DNA of 55,450 nucleotides from NCBI RefSeq assembly GCF_946480305.1, contig NZ_CAMLJQ010000024.1, forward strand, positions 1-55,450, in the 5' to 3' direction. Below the pieces are notes generated by a model, which worked only from the letters and a program-made list of their open reading frames with translations, had not been told where the DNA came from and searched no databases. Position numbers and translations under genes: made by a program. The stretch comes from an uncultured Caldimonas sp. Lineage in GTDB: Bacteria > Pseudomonadota > Gammaproteobacteria > Burkholderiales > Burkholderiaceae. This document shows positions 9,618 to 18,683 of the stretch, piece after piece. The number at the start of each line of letters is the position of its first letter. Within the stretch, counting starts at the first letter, position 1.

Positions 9618-10406
9618 ATGAAGTTCTCAGCTCTCAGCAGCAGGCCGCGCTCGGTGGCCCAAGCCGCGTTGCTGGCGCTTGCCTGCGCGGCCGCGACGCC
9701 GGCCTACGCACTGTTCGGCGACGACGAAGCCCGCAAGGCCATCCTCGAGTTGCGGCAGAAGGTCGAGCAGGCCAACGAGCAGCACCGTGCGGAACAGGCT
9801 CGGCACGCGGAGCAACTCGACCAGTTGCGCCGCAGCCTGCTCGACCTGAACAACCAGCTCGAGCAGATGCGCGGCGAACTGGCGCGCATGCGTGGCCAGG
9901 ACGAGGAGATCGCCCGGCAACTGTCCGACATGCAGCGCAGGCAGACCGACCTGTCGCAGGGGATCGAGGAGCGCATCCGCCAGATCGAGCCACAGAAGAC
10001 GGTGGTCGACGGCAAGGAGTTCCTGGCACGCCCGGACGAGAAGCGCGACTACGAAGCCGCGCTCGACCTGTTCCGCAAGGGCGATTTCACCGGCTCGGCG
10101 GCCGCCTTCACGTCGTTCCAGCGGCGCTACCCGGGCAGCGGCTACAACGAGGCGGTGCTGTACTGGCTTGGCAATGCCTACTACGGAAAGCGCGACTACA
10201 AGGAGGCCATGGCCGCGTTCCGCAGTCTGGTGGCGCTGTCGCCCACGCACGCCCGCGCGCCGGAGGCCATGCTGTCGGTGGCGATGTGTCAGATCGAGCT
10301 GAAGGACCGCCCGGGCGCCCGCAAGACGCTCGAGGAACTCATCAAGGCGCACCCGCAGAGCGAAGCCGCGGCCGAAGCGAAGGAACGACTGGTCGCTTTG
10401 CGTTGA
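9618..10406 (+). CDS. cpoB: cell division coordinator CpoB (YbgF)
   Basis: A 262-residue periplasmic protein with a signal peptide ending near PAYA (residue 31). A long coiled coil follows at about 35-120, rich in Q, E, R and L heptads, and a C-terminal TPR domain at about 140-262 (YEAALDLFRKGDFTGSAAAF, YWLGNAYYGKRDYKEAMAAF). CpoB trimerises through the coiled coil and links Tol-Pal constriction to PBP1B in E. coli. It lies 10 bases after pal in the same operon. A GC hairpin at 10413-10430 follows but lacks an adjacent T run. Confidence 0.94.
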   Translation: MKFSALSSRPRSVAQAALLALACAAATPAYALFGDDEARKAILELRQKVEQANEQHRAEQARHAEQLDQLRRSLLDLNNQLEQMRGELARMRGQDEEIARQLSDMQRRQTDLSQGIEERIRQIEPQKTVVDGKEFLARPDEKRDYEAALDLFRKGDFTGSAAAFTSFQRRYPGSGYNEAVLYWLGNAYYGKRDYKEAMAAFRSLVALSPTHARAPEAMLSVAMCQIELKDRPGARKTLEELIKAHPQSEAAAEAKERLVALR

Positions 10407-10461
10407 ATACGACCGCCCTGATGCGGGCGGGGCTGTAAGGGGCCTTTTACAATTCGGCTCC

Positions 10462-11577
10462 ATGCCAGACGTCGATATCCAGTCCGTCGCAGCCCAGGTT
10501 CTCTGGGCTGCTTTTGCTTTGTCCGTTGTTTTTGGCGCCGTCGCGCAACGCACCCATTTCTGCACGATGGGCGCGGTGTCCGACATCGTCAACATGGGCG
10601 ATTGGACCCGCATGCGCATGTGGGTCATGGCCATGGGCGTGGCGATCATCGGTTTCAACGCCATGGTGGGGTTGGGCTGGGTCGACACCTCCAAAAGCCT
10701 CTACGGCGGACCGCGGGTGATCTGGCTGTCCGCGCTGGTCGGCGGTTTCCTGTTCGGCGTCGGCATGGTGCTGGGCTCCGGCTGCGGCAGCAAGACGCTG
10801 ATCCGCGTCGGCGGGGGCAACTTGAAGTCGCTCGTCGTGTTCGTGGTGCTGGGTCTGTCGGCCTATGCCACGCTGCGCGGCATCACGGCGGTGGTACGCG
10901 TCAACACGGTCGATGCGGTCACGGTCACACTGTCCACCAGTCAGGACTTGCCGTCGATCATCAGCGCGGCCACGGGCTGGTCGAAGTCGACGTTGGCCTG
11001 GGTGCTGGGTGTCGTCGTCGGGGGCGCGTGCCTGGCATGGGCGCTTGCGACGCCGGACGGACGGAACGGCAACACCGTCCTGGGTGGCGTCGTCGTCGGT
11101 GCGGTGATCGTCGGAGTGTGGTGGGTGTCCGGCCGCCTCGGGTATGTCGCCGAGGATCCGAACACGCTCCAGGAGGCGTTCGTTGCCACCAACTCGCAAC
11201 GCATGGAGTCGCTGAGCTTCGTTGCGCCGGTGAGCTACACGATCGACTGGCTGATCTTCTTCAGCGACGCGAGCCGCGTGCTGACCCTGGGCATCGTCTC
11301 GGTGGTCGGTGTGGTGGTGGGCTCCGCGCTGTACGCCATCGCTACCCGCACTTTCCGTTGGGAAGGCTTCCGCGACGCGGAAGACACAGCCAACCATCTC
11401 GTTGGCGGCATGCTGATGGGGATGGGCGGCGTGACGGCGCTCGGGTGCACGGTGGGACAGGGCTTGTCGGGCATCTCGACCCTCGGGTTGTCGAGCTTCA
11501 TTGCACTGGCGGGCATCGTCGCCGGCGCGGTGGCTGCACTGAAGTACCAGGTCTGGCGCCTTGAGCGCATGGTCTGA
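10462..11577 (+). CDS. YeeE/YedE family thiosulfate/sulfur transporter
   Basis: A 371-residue polytopic inner-membrane protein with about nine hydrophobic helices. It carries three conserved cysteine sites of the YeeE/YedE (TsuA-type) family: RTHFCTMGAVSD near residue 30, LGSGCGSKTLIR near 112, and ALGCTVGQGLSG near 330. In TsuA such cysteines relay thiosulfate through the membrane. This is the full-length two-half form. A TACAAT box at 10448-10453 lies only eight bases before the ATG, suggesting either a nearly leaderless transcript or chance. tcdA begins three bases after the stop, so the two are probably cotranscribed. The substrate is inferred from the family. Confidence 0.88.
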   Translation: MPDVDIQSVAAQVLWAAFALSVVFGAVAQRTHFCTMGAVSDIVNMGDWTRMRMWVMAMGVAIIGFNAMVGLGWVDTSKSLYGGPRVIWLSALVGGFLFGVGMVLGSGCGSKTLIRVGGGNLKSLVVFVVLGLSAYATLRGITAVVRVNTVDAVTVTLSTSQDLPSIISAATGWSKSTLAWVLGVVVGGACLAWALATPDGRNGNTVLGGVVVGAVIVGVWWVSGRLGYVAEDPNTLQEAFVATNSQRMESLSFVAPVSYTIDWLIFFSDASRVLTLGIVSVVGVVVGSALYAIATRTFRWEGFRDAEDTANHLVGGMLMGMGGVTALGCTVGQGLSGISTLGLSSFIALAGIVAGAVAALKYQVWRLERMV

Positions 11578-11580
11578 GGC

Positions 11581-12351
11581 ATGAACGTCCACGAGCCGGC
11601 CATGCTGGAGGCCGATGAAGAGCGCCGCTTCGGCGGATTGCGACGGCTGTACGGCAGTGACGGCTACGAGCGGGTGCGGGCGGCGCGTGTGGCCGTGATC
11701 GGCGTGGGGGGCGTAGGCTCCTGGGCAGCGGAAGCGTTGGCTCGCAGTGGTGTGGCCGAACTCACGCTGATCGACCTCGATCACGTTGCCGAATCCAACA
11801 TCAACCGGCAGCTTCACGCGACGAGCGCGACGCTCGGTCAAGCCAAGGTCGAGGCATTGCGGGAACGGATCGCGGCCATCCATCCGCGCTGTCGTGTGCA
11901 CGCCGTCGAAGAGTTCGTCGACGGGCAGAACTGGCCGGCGCTGCTGCCGCGCCCCGTCGACGCGGTGGTCGAGTGTTGCGATCAGGTGCGCGCGAAGGCC
12001 GCGGTGGCCGGGTGGGCGTTGCATTCGAGGGTGCTTGCCGTCACTGTCGGCGCCGCCGGCGGCAAGCAGCGCGCGCAGGATGTGGAGCTGGCCGACCTCG
12101 CGAACACGACCCACGACCCTCTGCTGGCGGCGCTGCGCCAGCGATTGCGCAAGGAGCACGGGGCGGCCCGTTCGGGCCCGATCGGGGTGCCCTGCGTGTT
12201 TTCACGCGAGAACATCACGCGGCCTGAGGAAAGCTGCGAGTTGGACGGCAGCCTGAACTGCCACGGCTACGGCTCTGTCGTCACCGTCACGGCCACCTTC
12301 GGCCTCGTGGCTGCAGGCGAAGTGATCCGCCGTCTTGCTGGCGGGCGGTGA
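11581..12351 (+). CDS. tcdA: tRNA threonylcarbamoyladenosine dehydratase
   Basis: A 256-residue E1/ThiF-like enzyme (E. coli TcdA/CsdL 268) that uses ATP to cyclise t6A at position 37 of ANN-decoding tRNAs into ct6A. The nucleotide-binding loop VIGVGGVGSWAAEALARSG is at about 38-56, followed by the adenylation motif LIDLDHVAESNINRQ and CCDQVRAKAAV. It directly follows the sulfur transporter gene and ends 48 bases before a tRNA-Lys gene. In E. coli tcdA is linked to the cysteine desulfurase pair csdAE. The start ATG follows the preceding stop by three bases. Confidence 0.94.
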   Translation: MNVHEPAMLEADEERRFGGLRRLYGSDGYERVRAARVAVIGVGGVGSWAAEALARSGVAELTLIDLDHVAESNINRQLHATSATLGQAKVEALRERIAAIHPRCRVHAVEEFVDGQNWPALLPRPVDAVVECCDQVRAKAAVAGWALHSRVLAVTVGAAGGKQRAQDVELADLANTTHDPLLAALRQRLRKEHGAARSGPIGVPCVFSRENITRPEESCELDGSLNCHGYGSVVTVTATFGLVAAGEVIRRLAGGR

Positions 12352-12358
12352 CTGGGGC

Positions 12359-12387
12359 TTGAGCGGCTTGCGCGGATTGGCTATACT
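12359..12387 (+). promoter_or_regulatory. sigma-70 promoter for the tRNA-Lys genes
   Basis: TTGAGC (12359-12364), a 17-base spacer and TATACT (12382-12387) form a good sigma-70 promoter just after tcdA. Transcription would start near 12394, six bases before the first tRNA. Seen directly; activity is inferred. Confidence 0.7.
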
Positions 12388-12399
12388 TTAAGGCTTCGC

Positions 12400-12475
12400 G
12401 GGTTGTTAGCTCAGTTGGTAGAGCAGCGGACTTTTAATCCGTTGGTCGCAGGTTCGAATCCTGCACAACCCACCA
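12400..12475 (+). tRNA. tRNA-Lys (anticodon TTT)
   Basis: A 76-base cloverleaf with encoded CCA. Acceptor GGGTTGT pairs with ACAACCC, and the anticodon arm is GCGGA-CTTTTAA-TCCGT, giving anticodon TTT at positions 34-36. The sequence is close to E. coli tRNA-Lys. U36-A37 is the context recognised for t6A formation. Confidence 0.97.
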
Positions 12476-12495
12476 GGCGAACGACGAATAGCGTG

Positions 12496-12571
12496 GGGCT
12501 CTTAGCTCAGTTGGTAGAGCAGCGGACTCTTAATCCGTAGGTCGAGTGTTCGAGTCACTCAGGGCCCACCA
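12496..12571 (+). tRNA. tRNA-Lys (anticodon CTT)
   Basis: A second 76-base tRNA with encoded CCA, 20 bases after the first. Acceptor GGGCTCT pairs with AGGGCCC with one U-G wobble, the anticodon loop CTCTTAA gives CTT, and the T arm is GAGTG-TTCGAGT-CACTC. The D arm and anticodon stem equal those of the first tRNA, while the acceptor and T arm differ, so it is a distinct isoacceptor reading AAG. Confidence 0.95.
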
Positions 12572-12580
12572 GAATTCTTG

Positions 12581-12612
12581 AAAGCCAGCCTCACTCGAGG
12601 CTGGCTTTTTTG
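12581..12612 (+). terminator. rho-independent terminator after tRNA-Lys pair
   Basis: A 12-bp perfect stem (12581-12592 with 12597-12608), four-base loop and a terminal TTTTTT. It lies 10 bases after the second tRNA and should end the tRNA transcript. Confidence 0.92.
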
Positions 12613-12698
12613 TTGTCGGGTTTTCTTCTCGAAATCCTGCGCAAATCTCTCGTGCGGGCCACACTCGAAGGCACTTTCACAGACATTGAGGCAGCGAC

Positions 12699-13223
12699 AT
12701 GAGACACCTGTACGTTCGGTGGCGCGTGTGTTCCGCCACCGTGGTCACGATGGCATTGCTCGGGGGCTGTGCCGGCTACTCGCCGGGGCAACTTGCGGCC
12801 GGCACACCGGCGAATGACGTGGTGGCTCGCATGGGCGAGCCCACGGGCCAATACACGCTGGCCGATGGCACCAGGCGGCTGGAGTTCGCGCGCGGCCCTT
12901 ACGGCCGTCACACCTACATGGTCGACCTCGACGCGCAGGGCCGCGTGGCACGGTGGCAGCAGGTGCTGACCGAGCAGATGTTCAACAGCACCCCGAAGGG
13001 CATCACGCGGCAGGAAGTGCTGCAGCGCCTGGGCCGGCCCTCGCACGAGATGATCATCCCGCGTCGCAACGAGCGCGTCTGGTCGTACCGCTATGAATCG
13101 CCGTTCTGCCAGTGGTTCCAGGTGAGCCTGGATCGCACCACCGACAAGGTGACGGAGACCGGCTATAACGTCGACCCGGCATGTGACTACAACGACGACG
13201 ACCGCCTCGGACTCCTGAGATGA
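12699..13223 (+). CDS. putative outer-membrane lipoprotein, SmpA/OmlA-like
   Basis: A 174-residue protein with an N-terminal signal peptide and lipobox LLGGC, so residue 24 is the predicted acylated cysteine. The mature part has two tandem similar units, (T)PANDVVARMGEPTGQY near 34-49 and GITRQEVLQRLGRPSHEM near 104-121, typical of BamE/OmlA-like folds. Its specific role is unknown. The stop overlaps the start of the downstream YffB-like gene by four bases (ATGA). Known from the fold: such domains often attach to envelope machines. A Bam role is not claimed. Confidence 0.8.
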   Translation: MRHLYVRWRVCSATVVTMALLGGCAGYSPGQLAAGTPANDVVARMGEPTGQYTLADGTRRLEFARGPYGRHTYMVDLDAQGRVARWQQVLTEQMFNSTPKGITRQEVLQRLGRPSHEMIIPRRNERVWSYRYESPFCQWFQVSLDRTTDKVTETGYNVDPACDYNDDDRLGLLR

Positions 13224-13573
13224 CCATCACGCTCTACGGCATCCCGAACTGCGACACCGTGAAGAAGGCTCGCCGCTGGCTCGACGACCACGGCATAGCC
13301 TATGCCTTTCATGACTTCAAGAAGCAAGGTGTGCCGCAAGCGCGGCTGGACGCCTGGATGGGCGCACGCGGCTGGGAAAAGCTCGTCAACCGCCAGGGCA
13401 CCACGTGGCGCAAACTCGAGCCCGCTGCTCAGGCTGCGGTGACGGACGAGGGTGCTGCGCGCGCGCTGATGCTCGCGCAACCGAGCGTGATCAAGCGCCC
13501 GGTGGTCGAAGCTGAGGGCGACGTGCTGATCGGCTTTGATGAGGCAGCGTACCGAGAGCGCTTCGCCGGTTGA
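13220..13573 (+). CDS. yffB: ArsC/Spx-family protein, YffB-like
   Basis: A 117-residue thioredoxin-fold protein of the ArsC/Spx family, colinear with E. coli YffB (118 residues): LYGIPNCDTVKKARRWL at 5-21, FHDFKKQGV, NRQGTTWRKL and IKRPVVE. It has a single cysteine at position 11 in the CxxT-type position, so classical arsenate reduction with resolving cysteines is unlikely. Its function is unknown; a glutathione-linked thiol role has been suggested for YffB. It starts within the stop of the upstream lipoprotein gene and ends at a bidirectional terminator. Confidence 0.9.
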   Translation: MTITLYGIPNCDTVKKARRWLDDHGIAYAFHDFKKQGVPQARLDAWMGARGWEKLVNRQGTTWRKLEPAAQAAVTDEGAARALMLAQPSVIKRPVVEAEGDVLIGFDEAAYRERFAG

Positions 13574-13586
13574 ACGTTGCAAGCGA

Positions 13587-13610
13587 CAAAGGCCGCATCA
13601 GCGGCCTTTG
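13587..13610. terminator. bidirectional terminator between yffB-like gene and acnA
   Basis: A perfect 10-bp stem CAAAGGCCGC / GCGGCCTTTG with loop ATCA sits between two convergent genes. Its A/T-rich outer pairs give a short U run in either direction, so it can serve both transcripts. Confidence 0.85.
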
Positions 13611-13627
13611 TTCAACAGCGCAGGCGC

Positions 13628-16378
<2,751 letters not shown>

Positions 16379-16407
16379 GGGTGGGACTCCGTGTGCGTGT
16401 GGCTTGT

Positions 16408-16418
16408 GGGGGGGGGGG
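16408..16418. repeat. acnA: homopolymer tract of 11 G (11 C on the acnA strand)
   Basis: Eleven consecutive G bases on the plus strand, 30 bases upstream of the acnA start codon and downstream of a weak promoter-like pair (TTGCCG / GACAAT on the minus strand). Tracts of this length are prone to slipped-strand length change and to sequencing error. Confidence 0.85.
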
Positions 16419-16535
16419 AACAGGTCGTGGAGATTGTCGCAGTTTGAGGCAGCGCGGCAAGGTGAAGAGGGCTTGCTCGACCGACCGTTACGGAGTGTGG
16501 CAAACCGGTGTTCCGCGCTCGCTATGCTCGCTCGC

Positions 16536-17300
16536 ATGATCGTCACTGGCACGGCCGGCTGGAGCATCCCGAAGGCCCTTGCAACGCGGTTTGCAGGGCA
16601 GGGAACGCACCTGCAACGTTACGCGCGCGTGCTCCACTGCGCCGAGATCAACAGCTCGTTCTATCGCCCGCACATGCGGCAGACCTACGAGAAGTGGAGC
16701 CGTTCGGTGCCGGACCGTTTCCGCTTCGCCGTGAAGCTGCCGCGCACCATCACCCACGAGCATCGGCTGCGAGGAATACGCGCGTTGCTCGACGAGTTTC
16801 TGGCTCAGGTCGGCGGGCTGGGGGACCGGCTGGGCCCGTTGCTGGTCCAGCTGCCGCCGTCGCTGGGTTTCCAGTCTCGCCACGCAAGCAGCTTCTTCGA
16901 CCTGATGCGGGAGTTGCATCCGGGTCCGGTGGTGTGCGAGCCGCGCCATGCAAGCTGGTTCGAGCCCGAGGCACACGGCCTGATGAAACGCCTGCACATC
17001 GCCCGGGTCGCGGCGGACCCCGCGGGCGTGCCGGAGGCAGCTGCGCCCGGCGGCTGGCAGGGGCCTGGCGACCGGGGCGCGGGCGCCACCGTCTACTACC
17101 GTTGGCACGGCTCGCCTCGCATGTACTGGTCGGCCTACGATGCGGGTCAACTGGACCGGTGGGCCGGGGAGGTGTGCCGTTGGCCCACGGAGGCGGACGT
17201 GTGGTGCGTGTTCGACAACACGGCCTCCGGTGCGGCGATCGAGAACGCGCTCGCCTTCGACGAGCGCCTGCGGACGGTCAGATCCCGACCATCGCGCTGA
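16536..17300 (+). CDS. DUF72 family protein (YecE-like)
   Basis: A 254-residue TIM-barrel-like protein of the DUF72/YecE family, with the typical opening [10 protein letters not shown] and later [42 protein letters not shown] and CEPRHASWF near the active-site cleft, then [13 protein letters not shown] and [11 protein letters not shown]. The biochemical role is unknown. An in-frame ATG four codons earlier (16524) is also possible; neither has a clear ribosome site. It is divergent from acnA, and its last 23 bases overlap the 3' end of the convergent DsbC-like gene. Confidence 0.88.
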   Translation: MIVTGTAGWSIPKALATRFAGQGTHLQRYARVLHCAEINSSFYRPHMRQTYEKWSRSVPDRFRFAVKLPRTITHEHRLRGIRALLDEFLAQVGGLGDRLGPLLVQLPPSLGFQSRHASSFFDLMRELHPGPVVCEPRHASWFEPEAHGLMKRLHIARVAADPAGVPEAAAPGGWQGPGDRGAGATVYYRWHGSPRMYWSAYDAGQLDRWAGEVCRWPTEADVWCVFDNTASGAAIENALAFDERLRTVRSRPSR

Positions 17301-17865
17301 GGGTTGCCGCGTCGACGGCACCGGGGTGCATGCCGAACTGGCCGCTCTGCGCGTTCTTGTAGACGATCAACGGCACGCTTTCGGCGCCCAGGCTGTTGAA
17401 CAGGTCGGTGTTGGCCTTGATCCTGTCCTTCACCTCGTCCGACAGGTTCTGACTGGCCGTGATGCCGCCTTTGCGTTCCAGGACCAGGCGCTCGTTTTCT
17501 TCCATCGCGGCGGCAGGGTCGCTGGCCGACAGGATGGTGGCGCTTTGCGGGCCGGAGGCCGGGCGCAGCCAGCCGAGCGGGATCCACACCATCTTGAGCC
17601 GGTTGTGCAGCGGCTTGGCGTTGGCCCACAGTTGCGCGCAGTGCGGGCAGGCGGGATCGAAGAAAACGTACACCGTGTTGGCCGCCATCACGGAGCCGAC
17701 CGTGAAGCCGTTCGCCCGGGCGGCCAGTTCGTACGCTTCCTGCGGCGACTTCTTCACCGCGGCGGGCTTGTTGGCAGACGACGCCGAGGCGGCGGGCTTG
17801 TCATTGCAGGCTGCGAGCAGCAGGGCGCCCAAGGCGGCGGTCAGGGTGAAGGTGCGACGGTTCAC
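17278..17865 (-). CDS. DsbC/DsbG-like thioredoxin-fold lipoprotein
   Basis: A 195-residue exported protein. The signal peptide ends in lipobox LLAAC (cysteine near residue 20), so it is probably membrane-anchored in the periplasm. A low-complexity linker leads to a thioredoxin fold with active site DPACPHC near residue 75 and a cis-proline loop SVPLIVY near 165. CPHC and the FFDPACPHC context suggest a disulfide isomerase or oxidase of the DsbC/DsbG/DsbA group. The N-terminal part is short compared with the DsbC dimerisation domain, so the quaternary form may differ. The target is unknown. Confidence 0.82.
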   Translation of the reverse strand: MNRRTFTLTAALGALLLAACNDKPAASASSANKPAAVKKSPQEAYELAARANGFTVGSVMAANTVYVFFDPACPHCAQLWANAKPLHNRLKMVWIPLGWLRPASGPQSATILSASDPAAAMEENERLVLERKGGITASQNLSDEVKDRIKANTDLFNSLGAESVPLIVYKNAQSGQFGMHPGAVDAATLSAMVGI

Positions 17866-17945
17866 GTAGGTCCTCTCATCAAGGCGGCGTCAGGGCAGGG
17901 GCCGCAGGGCGCCGATCGTAGCGCCAAGTGGCACGGGATGCTGCG

Positions 17946-18572
17946 TCATGCCTCGACAACGATGGGGAATGTGGCACGCAGCCCGCCGTCGCCGGGCTGG
18001 AACGGGACGGTCAGTGCGCGGCGATCGGCCTCGCCGAGCCGACGCCAGAGCGCATCGCGTTCGTTGCGCGGATCGCCTTCCACATAGAGCTGCGTGGTCA
18101 GCAGTTCGCGTGCGCCGAGATGCACCTTGACGTGGATGTGCGGCGTGCGCCCGGTGTATGGCACCGGCCGGATCGTGCGGAACCGGTAGGTACCCTCGCC
18201 GTCAGCGGTCGCGCGGCCGAAGCCCTGGAAGGACGGATCGGCCCGGCTGCCGTCGCCGGGGTGGTGATAGTGCCCCTGGTGGTCGCATTGCCAAATCTCG
18301 ACCACCGCGCCGCGCAAGGGTCTGCCCGCGGTATCGACGACGCGGCCGTCCAGCCAGGTAGGCAGGCCATGAGCATAGCGGCGTGGGCCCTGCGCGAGCA
18401 GGTCGAAGTCGGTGTCGCCGGGCAATTCGACCGGGTAGAACGGGCCTTCGGTCTGCGCCGGGGTGGGGCGCACCCGGCTCTGCGCGCGGGCCAGTGGCAC
18501 CCATGCCGGCAGCGCAATGGTGGCGGCGGTGCCGAGCAACAGGGCGCGGCGTCGGTGCAGCACAGGGTTCAT
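17946..18572 (-). CDS. exported intradiol ring-cleavage dioxygenase-like protein
   Basis: A 208-residue protein of the protocatechuate/catechol intradiol dioxygenase fold. The N-terminus HRRRALLLGTAATIALPAW is a twin-arginine-like signal peptide ending near ARAQ. The core begins TEGPFYPVELP. It keeps the four non-haem Fe(III) ligands: Tyr in GHYHHP, Tyr in PVPYTGR, and the two His of HIHVKV. No aromatic-pathway partner genes are nearby, so the substrate is unknown; exported members of this group occur widely in proteobacteria. The start at 18572 gives the signal peptide; a longer frame to 18653 is unlikely. Confidence 0.85.
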   Translation of the reverse strand: MNPVLHRRRALLLGTAATIALPAWVPLARAQSRVRPTPAQTEGPFYPVELPGDTDFDLLAQGPRRYAHGLPTWLDGRVVDTAGRPLRGAVVEIWQCDHQGHYHHPGDGSRADPSFQGFGRATADGEGTYRFRTIRPVPYTGRTPHIHVKVHLGARELLTTQLYVEGDPRNERDALWRRLGEADRRALTVPFQPGDGGLRATFPIVVEA

Positions 18573-18640
18573 GGCGTGTCTCGCTCGGGTCGGATCTCCG
18601 TAGACCTGCATCGGCCGCGATGGTTGCGTCGACCAAAGAA

Positions 18641-18663
18641 AAAGCCCGCACAAGGCGGGCTTT
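18641..18663 (-). terminator. terminator downstream of acnB
   Basis: A 9-bp stem AAAGCCCGC / GCGGGCTTT with five-base loop. Read on the minus strand it ends in CTTTTTCTTT, 20 bases after the acnB stop, as expected for a rho-independent terminator. Confidence 0.85.
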
Positions 18664-18683
18664 CGTGCGGGAGCGGCAAGCGC

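Noticed and set aside
10413..10430. Hairpin CCGCCC/GGGCGG after cpoB as a terminator
   Set aside because: The stem is only six pairs and no T run follows directly, so support is too weak to list it.
10447..12159. 570-codon minus-strand frame over yeeE and tcdA
   Set aside because: Antisense to two clear genes; low-complexity His/Arg-rich translation.
12400..12571. tRNA-Lys pair as an integration (att) site of a mobile island
   Set aside because: No integrase, no repeated tRNA 3' end and no foreign-looking genes are nearby; a normal terminator and core genes follow.
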